Shown: one piece after another, positions 9,371-18,556 of the stretch
Position numbering within the stretch: position 1 is the first letter of the stretch
How the letters are laid out: each line of letters opens with the position of its first letter
Assembly (NCBI GenBank): GCA_041393775.1
Contig: JAWKJM010000003.1
Span: forward strand, 558,001 to 622,000
Reading direction: 5' to 3'
DNA from: JADKAV01 sp041393775
GTDB lineage: Bacteria > Actinomycetota > Actinomycetes > S36-B12 > UBA10799
Length of the DNA: 64,000 nt
The notes under the pieces: model-generated
What the model saw: only the letters and a program-made list of their open reading frames with translations
Database searches by the model: none
Told to the model about the DNA's origin: nothing
Position numbers and translations under genes: made by a program

Positions 9371-10200
9371 GGTTGATCCACACTTCCCTGATCGTTCAAG
9401 GCGATGCTCGCGACGTCTGCGGGTCCCAGGGGCTGGCTGAGCCCGGACGCGGAGCGCCAGCGCCGGTCGTCGCCGATGACCGTGTTGGCCTCGGCCGCAT
9501 GCAGATCGCGCACTCCGAGCCGGCCGGCGTCTCGGGACTGCAGCATGGCTTCGGCGAGTTCCCGCATGCTGATGCCCCTGCCGGAGCAGATGTTGAACAC
9601 ACCCGGCGTCGGCACAGCGACTGCCCGTGCGACGCTCTGGACGACGAAATCCAGGGCGACCCAGTCCCGGACGGTCGCCGGGGCCAGCAGTTCCACCGGC
9701 CGCCCGGCTGCCACTCCGGCACGAAACCTCGACAGCACGTCCGCCAAAGGACTGCCGGTCTGAGGAGGATTCGACGCGATATTGAAGATCCGCAGGGTCG
9801 TGGAATTCCCCCGGCTCTGCAGAATCTCGGTGGCGATCAGTTTCGTGACGCCGTAGTAGCTCACCGGGTGCGGAGTGGTGCTCTCTGACAGCGGCGAGTG
9901 GTGCCCGGGGCCGTACTCCGCCGCGGAGCCGAGTTGCACGACGCGGCACCCTCCGCGATCGGCCAGGGACACCAGTTCCTTGACCAGGGTGACGTTCGCG
10001 GCGTACAGGTCGCCTTCATCGCCGCTGCGCCGGCCGGCCGCGTTGACGACCACATCGTGGGGACTCAGCCTGAGTTCGGCGACGTACGACCCCTCCGCGA
10101 GGGCCCTGGCCGGAAGCAGTTCTACGTTGGGCAGCACCCGGGCCAGGCGTGAACCGATCCATCCGCTGCCCCCCACGAGCAAAGTGCGCCCGGAGTTCAC
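9367..10200 (-). CDS. NAD-dependent epimerase/dehydratase (extended SDR)
   Basis: 277 aa. The N-terminal LLVGGSGWIGSRLARVL is the Rossmann glycine motif, and YYGVTKLIAT provides the catalytic YxxxK. The C-terminal region carries substrate-pocket elements (VRDWVALDF, FNICSGRGISM) typical of NDP-hexose epimerases and reductases. It is shorter than GalE (~330 aa), so a reductase or a small epimerase are equally possible. It overlaps the nucleotidyltransferase upstream by four bases and the CapD-like gene downstream by four, so it is translationally coupled. It probably makes the special sugar of the exported glycan. Confidence 0.82.
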   Translation of the reverse strand: MNSGRTLLVGGSGWIGSRLARVLPNVELLPARALAEGSYVAELRLSPHDVVVNAAGRRSGDEGDLYAANVTLVKELVSLADRGGCRVVQLGSAAEYGPGHHSPLSESTTPHPVSYYGVTKLIATEILQSRGNSTTLRIFNIASNPPQTGSPLADVLSRFRAGVAAGRPVELLAPATVRDWVALDFVVQSVARAVAVPTPGVFNICSGRGISMRELAEAMLQSRDAGRLGVRDLHAAEANTVIGDDRRWRSASGLSQPLGPADVASIALNDQGSVDQP

Positions 10201-10904
10201 AGGGCGAGGCCTTCACCACGGATCAGATCGTGGGCGGCGGCCAGATCCTCCTGACGGCCGAGATCCATCCACAGATCGTCGACGACCCTGCACAGCACGG
10301 TGTCGCCAGCCTGCTGCAATTCGGTCAGGAAGACGGGCATGTCGATGCGGCCGCCATCCAGCTTGCGCAGCACGGATCCGCGCAGGAGGTTGATCCCAGT
10401 GCTGACGGTGTGGTGCAGGTGGGGTTTCTCACGGATGCCGACGAGCGCTCCCGCGGGATCCATCTCGACGACGCCGTAGTCGATGACGACGTCTCGTTCG
10501 ACGCAGACCATGGCCGCTGCGGCAGACGTCGTTTCGAACCAGGCGAGGAGTGCGCCGAAGTCGATCGTGGTGAAGGTGTCACCGTTGATGACCAGCAGCA
10601 CGTCCTCGTCGGCCACCTGGTCCTGGATCAGGCTCAGCGCACCGGCGGTCCCCAGCGGCTGGGGCTCGCGAGTGTAGGAGATCTCAAGACCGAGCGCGCT
10701 TCCGTCTCCGAGCACCGCCTCAACGAGGTGGCCGAGATACCCCAGGCTGACCGTGGCGCGGGTCACGCCCCCGTCCCGGACCCCGACGAGCACCCGCTCC
10801 ACGATCGACCGGTCGCCCAGCGGTATCAGGGGTTTGGGCAGGATCGTGGTGTAGGGGCGCAGCCGGGTTCCGAGACCACCGGCCAGGATGAAGGCATGAT
10901 GCAC
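10197..10904 (-). CDS. Sugar-phosphate nucleotidyltransferase
   Basis: 235 aa, full length for the short RmlA/ManC-like class. FILAGGLGTRLRPYT is the NTP-binding signature and LPKPLIPLG supplies the conserved lysine. LLVINGDTF carries the metal-binding aspartate. VVIDYGVVEMD and IREKP follow in the expected order. It makes an NDP-sugar from a hexose 1-phosphate; GDP-heptose or GDP-mannose types share these motifs, so base and sugar are open. GTG start, with AGGAG about 11 nt upstream. A 157-bp gap separates it from the GT2/GT4 gene, so it may have its own promoter. Confidence 0.85.
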   Translation of the reverse strand: MHHAFILAGGLGTRLRPYTTILPKPLIPLGDRSIVERVLVGVRDGGVTRATVSLGYLGHLVEAVLGDGSALGLEISYTREPQPLGTAGALSLIQDQVADEDVLLVINGDTFTTIDFGALLAWFETTSAAAAMVCVERDVVIDYGVVEMDPAGALVGIREKPHLHHTVSTGINLLRGSVLRKLDGGRIDMPVFLTELQQAGDTVLCRVVDDLWMDLGRQEDLAAAHDLIRGEGLAL

Positions 10905-11061
10905 GCTGGTGGTGTCTCCTTCCGTGCCGTCAAGTCGTTACGAGCCGCGGGCAACACGCTACGCCATCCCCGGCCGCGCCGTCGGTCCCCCGCCCCCGGC
11001 ACACAGTGTCGACCACGTGATGGTCACGGCCGCGCACGGACATCTCCGGACGACGGATAGA

Positions 11062-13155
11062 TCACGAAGGCTGTTGGCCGACTTCGGGTGCCGACGAGCC
11101 ACGCGGCCTTGCCAGGTGCGCTTTGACCGTCTCGATCATGTGGGAAGCGGTGAACTGCCCGGGAAGACCCTCGGCGGCCACGTGCTTGCGAAGCCCTTCG
11201 ACCAGTTCCGTGTCCTGAAGTCGCAGGATCAGATCCGGCAGGTGATCGACGTCGTAGACGAGTCCGTTGTCACCATCGCAGATCAACTCGGGCATCCCTC
11301 CCACATCCCGGGTGGCGACCGGGACGCCCAGGGCAAGGGCCTCCATCGCGCTTACGGATATGCCCTCGGTGTCGGAGGTGTTCAGCAGCAGGTCACAGTT
11401 GCGGATGAAGGCCCGGGTGTCGCCGACCCAGCCGACGATCTCGACGTTGTCGGTAGTCGCCGGGGGCCGCTCCCCGAACCCGCTGCCGGCCACGACGAAG
11501 TCGATCCCGGGGGCCATGGCCGCGATGTCGAGGACCAGATCGGGTCGCTTCTCCGGGGAGTTGCGGCCGAGCCAACCGATTCGTAGCCGACGGTCTACCG
11601 GCCGCGGCGGTAACTCGGGCAGATCCGCCGAAACGATGGGTGGGGCGATGTGCAGCACGCTGACCGGGGGGGTCACCTGGTAGACCTGTTCCAGCAGCGC
11701 CTTGAGCCGGCCATGCGTGACCAGCACCTCGTCCACGTACGGTGTCACCTGCAGGAGTTCGGCGAGGTGCCCGACGTGGTTGAACTGCACGTCGACGGTC
11801 GTCCCCCACCCACGGCTCCACCCCTTCAGCAGGTGCATGTGTTCGTAGGCCCACGGAGATCCGACCTGCAGGATGTCGGGTTCCACGAGTCGGTACAGGA
11901 TCGACGATACGAGGGCCGCGAAGTCCGAGGGTTCGACCAGAGCCGGCAGTTGGTACACGTAGGGGGTGATCTCGAGGAACGCGTTCCCGTTCAACTCGTG
12001 ATCGGCAGGGGGGGCCTGCGTCGTGATGATGACGATGTGCCGTTCGTCGGCCAGACCGGTTAACAGCGTCTTGAGGAAGGTCTCAGCACCGCCGCCTTTG
12101 ATCAGCCACGGAACGAACACCACCAGGCTGCTGCGCCCGTCGTTCGGCATGTGGAACACCCGCTGCTCGAGCATCCGTGTCACCGCCCCTGGTGCTGGAT
12201 CGATGGGGCCGGCCGGATGGGAGATGACGGGGTTGCGTTGCTTGATGAGCAATTCGAGGGCGTCGCGCTGCTTGCGTGCCGTGGCGTCGCGCCCGGTCGT
12301 CAGTGAATGGGTGTAGGTGAACAACGCGTCGTCCAGGACCCAACCGCGGCACCCGTCGGCGGCGGCGGCCCGCCAGAATCCCCAGTCCTCGAAGCCGGCA
12401 CCGAACTCGGCGTGCATCCCACCGACGGTGTCCCACACCTTCCGCCGCATGACGGTGCTGATGGGTGCCGTGTTCTCGTAGGCGATCCGCTCCTCGACGA
12501 AGTGGGCCGGATACCAGTAGGGTTCGGCGGAATCGGACAGGACGCGTGTGGTGGGCACGACCAGATCCACGGTCGGGAACCGCGTGAACGTGATCAGAGC
12601 CTTCTCGAGGTAGGTGGCTTCGAGCCGGTCGTCAGGGTCGAGGAAGAGGAGGAACTCACCCCGGGCGTGCGCAGCGACGCTGTTGCGGGCACCGATGACT
12701 CCCTGGTTCTCCCCCCTGAAAGCCCGGATGTTCTCCGCCTCCACTTCGGACAGCGCGGTCAGGGTCTGCGGATCCGTTGAGCCGTCGTCCCAGACCAGGA
12801 TCTCCCAGTCCGGCAGGGTCTGCGATCGCACGGAGTCCAGTGCCCGGGGCAGATCCCCGCCGTTGTTGTAGACGGTGACCATCACCGAGAACAGCGGGCC
12901 GGACGGTGGAAGCGGCACAGGCGCCGCCTGCTGGGCCGCACCCCGATGCCGCACACGGCTGATCAGGTTGGCCGCCCGGGTGATCTTGCGGGACTGGAGT
13001 TGCGCGAGTTGCTGCTGGGTCGCCTGCACCTCAGCGCGCAGCGCCACCACTTCAGAAGACAGGACGGCGGCTTCGCGTGCTCGCGACGACCAGTAGTCGT
13101 TGATCGCCGCTTGTGACTCGCGGATGTCGCTGAGCCGGACTTTGCTCTGATCCAT
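11062..13155 (-). CDS. Bifunctional GT2-GT4 glycosyltransferase
   Basis: 697 aa with two catalytic modules. A coiled-coil and basic N-terminus (1-80) leads into a GT2 domain (from about 86: FSVMVTVYNNGGDLPRALD, WDDGSTD, FLFLDPDDR). A GT4 domain starts near 345 (VVFVPWLIKGGGAETFLKTL, RIGWLGRNSPEKRPDL, SDTEGISVSAMEALALGVPV). Such fusions add two successive sugars, or one sugar in two steps, in O-antigen or teichoic-type glycans. The second protein-coding gene downstream of wzt; the 84-bp gap before it holds a short inverted repeat TGACG-ATAC-CGTCA (about 13202-13215) and two copies of CCACCGGTGACT. Sugars are unknown. Confidence 0.88.
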   Translation of the reverse strand: MDQSKVRLSDIRESQAAINDYWSSRAREAAVLSSEVVALRAEVQATQQQLAQLQSRKITRAANLISRVRHRGAAQQAAPVPLPPSGPLFSVMVTVYNNGGDLPRALDSVRSQTLPDWEILVWDDGSTDPQTLTALSEVEAENIRAFRGENQGVIGARNSVAAHARGEFLLFLDPDDRLEATYLEKALITFTRFPTVDLVVPTTRVLSDSAEPYWYPAHFVEERIAYENTAPISTVMRRKVWDTVGGMHAEFGAGFEDWGFWRAAAADGCRGWVLDDALFTYTHSLTTGRDATARKQRDALELLIKQRNPVISHPAGPIDPAPGAVTRMLEQRVFHMPNDGRSSLVVFVPWLIKGGGAETFLKTLLTGLADERHIVIITTQAPPADHELNGNAFLEITPYVYQLPALVEPSDFAALVSSILYRLVEPDILQVGSPWAYEHMHLLKGWSRGWGTTVDVQFNHVGHLAELLQVTPYVDEVLVTHGRLKALLEQVYQVTPPVSVLHIAPPIVSADLPELPPRPVDRRLRIGWLGRNSPEKRPDLVLDIAAMAPGIDFVVAGSGFGERPPATTDNVEIVGWVGDTRAFIRNCDLLLNTSDTEGISVSAMEALALGVPVATRDVGGMPELICDGDNGLVYDVDHLPDLILRLQDTELVEGLRKHVAAEGLPGQFTASHMIETVKAHLARPRGSSAPEVGQQPS

Positions 13156-13239
13156 TCGAAGCGTGTTCCCCTCGGGAGGCCCGAACCACCGGTGACTGCC
13201 ATTGACGATACCGTCATTGCCGCCGGGGCCACCGGTGAC

Positions 13240-14448
13240 TCAGTCCAGCGGCAGATGTGTCCAGTTCCCGGCCTGCAAGTAGACCCCGGACGATTGCACG
13301 TCGGAGGCGCGCAGGACGAGTTCGTAGGCGTCGTCGACGGCGTCGATGGTGCTGTTGTCGGATGTGACCGAGGCGCTGACCCAGTAGTTGCCCGCGGTGA
13401 GCAGCAGGTGGTCTGTCACGAAATCCAGGTAGCCGCGACCCACTTCGATGTCGAAGGGTTTCGCGGAGTTGCTCAGGCTCAGAACGTCCACATTCGCCGA
13501 ACTCGTGAAATCCAGGGTCACCACCGCGTCCTTGACCGGCTCCGTGCATTTGTAGTGGACCCGAAGGCGGGCCGGACTGCCGCTGAGAAGCATGGTCGCG
13601 GACTGCAGATCGGAATTGATCATCTCCAGCGCCAGGGTGCGGATCTCCCCGGAGCCCCTCCGCACCTGTGATGAGTCGACCACGGTGCTCGGAATCTGCG
13701 GGGAGCGCGAGGCTTCCTTGGTGTTCACGGCCTCGAGGTACGCCTTGGTGACCTTGCGCGACGGACCGATCTCCACCACGTGCCCTGATTCCAGCCAGAC
13801 GACTTCGTCACACAGGTCCGTGATGCTGCCCAAGCCGTGGGACACGATGACCAGCGACGTACCCGCCTTGCGCAGCCCGTGCAGGTAATCGAAGCACTTG
13901 CGCTGGAACTCCTCGTCGCCCACGGCGATGACCTCATCGACGATCAGGATCTCAGGGCGGACCATGACGGCCACTGCGAAGCCCAGGCGCACGTACATAC
14001 CGCTGGAGTAGTGCTTGATGGGCGCGTCGATGAACTCACCGATGTCGGCGAACTCGATGATCTGGTCCATGAGTCCGTCGATCTCCTTGGCGGTGAAGCC
14101 CAGGATCGTCGCGTTGAGCCGGATGTTCTCCCGACCGGTCAGTTCCGGGTGGAACCCGGCGCCCACCTCGAGCAGGGCCGAGACGCTTCCGTTCACCGAC
14201 ACGGTCCCGGACGTCGGGCGGTAGATGCCGGTCAGCACCTTCAGCGCTGTGGACTTGCCCGAACCGTTGTGTCCGATGAGGCCCAGAGAGGATCCGCGCG
14301 GAACGGAGAAGGTGGCATCGCGCAGGGCCCAGAACTCCTGGGGCTTGGGCGGGCGGCCCCGCACGAGCCGCTCCTTGAGAGAGGTCCGCCGTTCGTTCTG
14401 GAGCCGGAACTTCTTGGAGAGCCCGACGGCCTCGATCGCGTTGTCCAT
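13240..14448 (-). CDS. wzt: Polysaccharide ABC exporter ATPase with carbohydrate-binding C-terminus
   Basis: 402 aa. The nucleotide-binding domain has Walker A GHNGSGKST (59-67), signature YSSGM, Walker B ILIVDEVIAVGD and H-loop VSHG. Residues from about 260 form a beta-rich domain like the Wzt C-terminal glycan-recognition module (SPARLRVHYKCTEPV, NYWVSASVTSDN). In characterised O9a-type systems this domain checks the chain terminus before export. It pairs with the permease immediately upstream: the ATG follows the permease stop directly. Energises export of a lipid-linked polysaccharide across the cytoplasmic membrane. Symbol used by family, not by proven orthology. Confidence 0.9.
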   Translation of the reverse strand: MDNAIEAVGLSKKFRLQNERRTSLKERLVRGRPPKPQEFWALRDATFSVPRGSSLGLIGHNGSGKSTALKVLTGIYRPTSGTVSVNGSVSALLEVGAGFHPELTGRENIRLNATILGFTAKEIDGLMDQIIEFADIGEFIDAPIKHYSSGMYVRLGFAVAVMVRPEILIVDEVIAVGDEEFQRKCFDYLHGLRKAGTSLVIVSHGLGSITDLCDEVVWLESGHVVEIGPSRKVTKAYLEAVNTKEASRSPQIPSTVVDSSQVRRGSGEIRTLALEMINSDLQSATMLLSGSPARLRVHYKCTEPVKDAVVTLDFTSSANVDVLSLSNSAKPFDIEVGRGYLDFVTDHLLLTAGNYWVSASVTSDNSTIDAVDDAYELVLRASDVQSSGVYLQAGNWTHLPLD

Positions 14449-15276
14449 CTAGATCGCTTCGCTCACGTCGCGTCCCCAGCGCCGGTAAACGAGCAGGGCA
14501 CCGAGGGCGGACGCCAGGGTCCACGCCGCCGCGTACAGCACGGGAAGGGCCCCGGGCAGTTCCAGCCCGTACACCAGATCACGTCCCATGCCCACGAAAC
14601 TGGTCATCGGGTTGATCTGGAAGAGGGTCTGCAGCGGGATCCCGTGCCAGTCCGCCGGGATGAGATCCAGCGGGTACATGATCGGCGTCAGGAAGAACCA
14701 CAACTGCGTGAAGATTCCGTAGATCTGGACGGTGTCCCGGAAGTGGACGTTGGCCACCGACAGCATGTACCCAACGCTGCACGCGAAGACCGCGAGCATC
14801 ACGAGCAGGAACGGGTAGAGCAGCCATGTCCAGCCGATGTTCATGAAGACGAGCATCACGACGAGCATCACGCCCGCCTCCAGCAGTCGCTCGATGGCCA
14901 CGGACAGTCCTGCGGACACGACCGGGATGTAGGACGGGATGAAGACCTTCTGCATCATCGCGCCCATGCCCAGGATCGCGCCCAGGCCTGCATGCGAGAC
15001 CTGTGAGAACAGGTTCCAGGTCACCAGGCCGCAGAAGAACCACGCCGCGAACACCCCCGCCCGGCCATTGCCCATCGCCGGGGCCTGGGCGCGGAAGATG
15101 ATCGAGAACACGACGCTGTAGATCAGCACGGTGGCGAGCGGGACGATGATCGTCCACACCAGGCCGAGGCTGGTTGCGGTGAAGCGGGCCTTCAGATCGC
15201 GCTGGGCGAAGGTCCAGATCAGGCGGCCGCGAGCCCGTCCCGACGTCTGCCGGTCACGCTCGAGGAGGGTTGCCAC
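14449..15276 (-). CDS. wzm: Polysaccharide ABC exporter permease
   Basis: 275-aa ABC-2 type permease. A basic cytosolic N-terminus (RGRLIWTFAQRDLKARF, typical of Wzm/TagG) is followed by about six membrane spans, including LVWTIIVPLATVLIYSVVF and FACSVGYMLSV. The GTG start at 15276 has GGAGGGA seven bases upstream. Directly before wzt and first gene of the leftward operon; 15277-15556 separates it from the divergent membrane gene. A TACTCT/TAGTGT-rich stretch near 15340 could hold the operon promoter. Confidence 0.9.
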   Translation of the reverse strand: MATLLERDRQTSGRARGRLIWTFAQRDLKARFTATSLGLVWTIIVPLATVLIYSVVFSIIFRAQAPAMGNGRAGVFAAWFFCGLVTWNLFSQVSHAGLGAILGMGAMMQKVFIPSYIPVVSAGLSVAIERLLEAGVMLVVMLVFMNIGWTWLLYPFLLVMLAVFACSVGYMLSVANVHFRDTVQIYGIFTQLWFFLTPIMYPLDLIPADWHGIPLQTLFQINPMTSFVGMGRDLVYGLELPGALPVLYAAAWTLASALGALLVYRRWGRDVSEAI

Positions 15277-15556
15277 CTGTACGTCCCTCCATCCTCGTCA
15301 CGATCGCCTGTCTTCCACGTGACGAACACTCCCCATGACACTAGAGTATGCCGAGCCCATGATCGTCCCTGCGACATCACAAAGGACAGTGCCCGCGGGA
15401 GGCCACGATCGCGGTCAGGCGATTACTCGAGCGGTGGAACTCTTCCCGGTCGTGGCCGGGTCGTATGGTTGTCTATCCAGTGGTGGCTGAGTACGGACCG
15501 CGAAGGCGCGTGCTTCGTGTCGCCATGACGAGCCAGTGCGAGGGACAGGGGCACGC

Positions 15557-16936
15557 ATGAGACTCCCCAGATCGGTGCTCGGGCGGCTTGGACTGATGGC
15601 GGTGCTTTGGTCTGCGTTGATCGCGGTCTTCTGGTCCCTGACAACCGCTACCGACCTCGTCCCCGATGACCGGATAGCCCAGACCCTGGTCGGTGCCGCG
15701 GCGACGCGCGCGTGGCAACCGGAAGGCTCCGTGACCGAGATGGGTTTGCAGGCAGACCACTTCACGGACTGCGTCGCGTTCACTCAAGGGCTGGGGGAGG
15801 TCGTGCCACCGGTCTCACGGGTCCAGCAGTCCATGGCGGATGTCCAACTGGCCCCTGAAGGCTGCGCCGGCGTTGTCGAGAAGTTGGCCGCTCTGCTGTC
15901 CGGACAGGTCGTCGAGGGCTCGCCGCATTTCCGCTACTGGCACGGCTACGTGCTGTTGTCGAGGCCCGTGCTCGCCTGGGCGGACGTGACCACGCTGCGA
16001 ATCTCGCTCGCGCTGCTCCTCGGCGCTTCACTGGCCGCCCTACTCGTGGGGTTGGTGCGTTCAGTAGGACCCTGGGCAGCTGGAGCCTTCGGCCTGCCAT
16101 TGGTGCTCACGTCCGACCTGGTCGCCCTGCCCATGTCGACGGTGCACTGCATCGCGTGGACCGTCCTGCTCCTCGGTGGCGCCGCTGCCGTGTGGAGCGT
16201 GCGGAAGTGGGGAACCTGGGGCGCAGCGACATGCGCGCTTCTGGCGGGTTCCGCCTACGTCTTCGTGGATCTCCTCACGAATCCTCCCGCCGCCGTGATG
16301 GTCCTGCTGGCGGGAGTCCTGGCTGGCAGCGCCGGTTCCGGGGTCGGGCCAGTTCGTTCTGCTCGAACAGCTGCGATCGCCGGGTTCGTATGGGGGATCG
16401 GGTATACAGCGACGTGGATCTCGAAATGGCTCATATCGGCGACGGTTTTCGGAATCGACGCGGTGTACAGCCAGATTCAGTCGATGATTGCCTTTCGGAT
16501 CTCAGGAGACTACGGCACTGTCGAGAAGCGCTTCGGGGCCGCCACGCAAGCCAACTGGGATACCTGGATGCACCTCGACACCCTCGTGACGCTGGCGGTG
16601 GTCGTGTGTTTACTGGTCACTGGCGTCGCGTTTGGCCTCACGATTCGCAGGCGGCCGGCTTGTCTGGGTTGGATGGCCGCGTTTTCGGCCGTTTCGCTCG
16701 TTCCGTTCGCTTGGTACGAGATCGTCAGTAACCACAGCCAGATCCATGCGTGGTTCACATTCCGGTCGCTGCCGGCGTCACTGGGAGTCCTCATGCTCGG
16801 GGTGGCAGTGACATTGCGTTGTCGCCAGATGCACGAAGATCCACGCCCGTCAACAGACCACGACGATTCGGACGATCGCCCGCCGATCCACGCCGGCGCC
16901 GGGGCAGTGCGGCAAGGGTCCCTGCCTGGCCCATGA
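15557..16936 (+). CDS. Polytopic membrane protein of unknown function
   Basis: 459 aa with about nine hydrophobic spans (for example SALIAVFWSLTTATDLVP near the start, ISLALLLGASLAALLVGLV, LGVLMLGVAVTL near the end). A large outer loop between spans 1 and 2 carries two cysteines. The segment SNHSQIHAWFTFRSLPAS before the last span resembles loops of GT-C-like enzymes, but no defining motif is seen. ATG chosen at 15557, with GAGGGACAGGGG upstream; an upstream ATG at 15536 is possible. Its TGA overlaps an ATG (ATGA at 16933) that begins a broken membrane gene. Confidence 0.7.
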   Translation: MRLPRSVLGRLGLMAVLWSALIAVFWSLTTATDLVPDDRIAQTLVGAAATRAWQPEGSVTEMGLQADHFTDCVAFTQGLGEVVPPVSRVQQSMADVQLAPEGCAGVVEKLAALLSGQVVEGSPHFRYWHGYVLLSRPVLAWADVTTLRISLALLLGASLAALLVGLVRSVGPWAAGAFGLPLVLTSDLVALPMSTVHCIAWTVLLLGGAAAVWSVRKWGTWGAATCALLAGSAYVFVDLLTNPPAAVMVLLAGVLAGSAGSGVGPVRSARTAAIAGFVWGIGYTATWISKWLISATVFGIDAVYSQIQSMIAFRISGDYGTVEKRFGAATQANWDTWMHLDTLVTLAVVVCLLVTGVAFGLTIRRRPACLGWMAAFSAVSLVPFAWYEIVSNHSQIHAWFTFRSLPASLGVLMLGVAVTLRCRQMHEDPRPSTDHDDSDDRPPIHAGAGAVRQGSLPGP

Positions 16937-17633
16937 ACGACCGGTCACAGCTCTGCTGGTGCTCATCGGGGCCGTGGTCGTGGTGATGCTAACGGGCATG
17001 CTCGCGTTCAGCGAAGAGCGAGGGATGCAGTGGCGGGGAAGGTCGGTTCTCTGCGCTGGGCTCATCGTTGCACCTCTTGCCCCCTTGTTGGTGATCGGGG
17101 AGAACTAGGCGTCGTCGAGGGCGCTCCTGGCACCTCAGCTCGTGCTCTACATGTTCCTTCTGGTTCCGGTGGTGAGGCCCGAGACCGTGCTGGGGCAACG
17201 CCCGTCTGGGACGTGGATACCCGTGGCGCTGATCATGGCTCTGACCGTCCAGTCCGCTTGGCTGGCCGAGCGCGCCTGGGCCAGCCTCGCAGTCCCTTCG
17301 GCGACCGAGTGGGCGCAGGTCAAGGGACTGTGGAGTGCCGGGTCGCCAACCACGACTGGGGCGTTCGTACAGCGACAGCCGTTCGTCGTACCTGGCATCG
17401 CCGACAGTTCATATGACGAGTTCGGGATTCTCACCGGCAGCCTCTTGTGGGCCGCCCCTTCGATGCACTCACTGGCAGCCCGGTCGATCCTCGGGATCGA
17501 CATCGACCCAAGTGCGGTCACCATCACAGATGCCCCGGGAACGTGTGAGAGCGGACCACTGGTCCAGGTGAGTCCTGAGGGAGTCCTGGGGATGAATCCC
17601 ACCAGGCCGTCGAGCTGCAACGTCTCCCCGTAG
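16933..17633 (+). pseudogene. Disrupted membrane-protein gene (frameshift and in-frame TAG)
   Basis: The ATG at 16933 overlaps the upstream stop as ATGA but its frame closes after 17 codons. The next frame is open and encodes a hydrophobic span (PVTALLVLIGAVVVVMLTGM). It then meets TAG at 17106-17108 and continues in the same frame through MFLLVPVV (ATG 17142) to 17633 with a soluble outer domain (GLWSAGSPTTTGAFVQRQ). One added base near 16938 and loss of the TAG would give a continuous protein of about 230 aa. True decay or two sequencing errors are both possible; 17142-17633 could still be expressed as a 163-aa fragment. Confidence 0.6.
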
Positions 17634-17635
17634 TT

Positions 17636-18556
17636 CTACTTCTGGTCCGAGGAGTCCCGCTCACGGGTCGGTGGCACGACTGTCACTCCGCCAGTCGCGT
17701 CCCGCCGAGTGGAGAAGCCCCGCGCCATGGCGTCGATGCGGGTCCACACCATGCCGAGCATCGCAAGGATCGCGGCTTGACCCAATCCGATCACCACCAT
17801 CAGGGTGGTCCACCCCTCAGGGGTGCGTCCACGAAGGACCAGGACACCGAGGGCGTACAGGGCGGCGGCTACGCCGAAGAAGGCAGAGACTGCTGCCAGG
17901 GACAACGGGATGGTGGATCCGAACCGGGTGCCCTTCGAAAGCAGGGTGCCTCCCTCGGCCAGGCGTTCCACGAAGGACTTGCGATGAGGGTTCGGGGCGT
18001 CGACGGATACGACGGATCGATGGACGGGCAGTTCCGCACTGAGGACGTCGAGTTGCGGCTCGAAGGCGTTTGCCGAAAGAAGCTGACCCAGACAATGTCG
18101 GGAGTAGGTTCGCCCCACGGTCTTGCGAACAGGCACCGCCCGCGGGCGCAGACTGTTCACGGCGCGGTAGAAAGCCTTGCTGAGCGTCGAACTCTCGGTG
18201 CCGGTAAGTTCGACCAGTTCCCCACCGCCGTCGGTGGGATGCAGAGCACGCGCGAGCGTTTCGGCGTCCAGAAGTGTGGGTTCCCCCCGCCACTCCACCA
18301 CGAAGTCGCCCACGGCCCGGCTCAACCCGGCGATCACCGCTGCGTCAGGCGTAGCCCTCACGTGGGTCGTGATAGAGGTGAACGGCCCGCTGAGGTCCAT
18401 CCGCTCGTACTCCTGGGGATCAGCGGAGTGCGGAACAACGGCGATGATCTCGTGCAGCCTGGATTCCTGCTCGAGCAATTTGTCGAGTCTTTCGATCTCT
18501 CGGGGGTCCGGCAGCTCGGCGGCGGACAGCACCACACTGACGTACGCTTGCTTCAC
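17636..18556 (-). CDS. GT2-like membrane protein (GtrB/DPM-related)
   Basis: 306 aa. YVSVVLSAAELPDPREIERL opens a GT-A-like fold but the usual DXD is not clear: the aspartates in DFVVEWRGEPTLLDAETLAR are the nearest. Two C-terminal membrane spans (SLAAVSAFFGVAAALYALGV and TTLMVVIGLGQAAILAMLGM) match GtrB-type polyprenyl-phosphate sugar transferases. The GTG at 18556 overlaps the stop of the FAD gene as GTGA. Ends two bases from the convergent broken gene. The N-terminal domain is degenerate, so catalysis is uncertain; an accessory or regulatory GT is possible. Confidence 0.68.
   Translation of the reverse strand: MKQAYVSVVLSAAELPDPREIERLDKLLEQESRLHEIIAVVPHSADPQEYERMDLSGPFTSITTHVRATPDAAVIAGLSRAVGDFVVEWRGEPTLLDAETLARALHPTDGGGELVELTGTESSTLSKAFYRAVNSLRPRAVPVRKTVGRTYSRHCLGQLLSANAFEPQLDVLSAELPVHRSVVSVDAPNPHRKSFVERLAEGGTLLSKGTRFGSTIPLSLAAVSAFFGVAAALYALGVLVLRGRTPEGWTTLMVVIGLGQAAILAMLGMVWTRIDAMARGFSTRRDATGGVTVVPPTRERDSSDQK

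Noticed and set aside
13837..15006. 389-aa open frame opposite wzt and wzm
   Set aside because: Wzt and Wzm have complete family motifs on the minus strand; this frame is a shadow.
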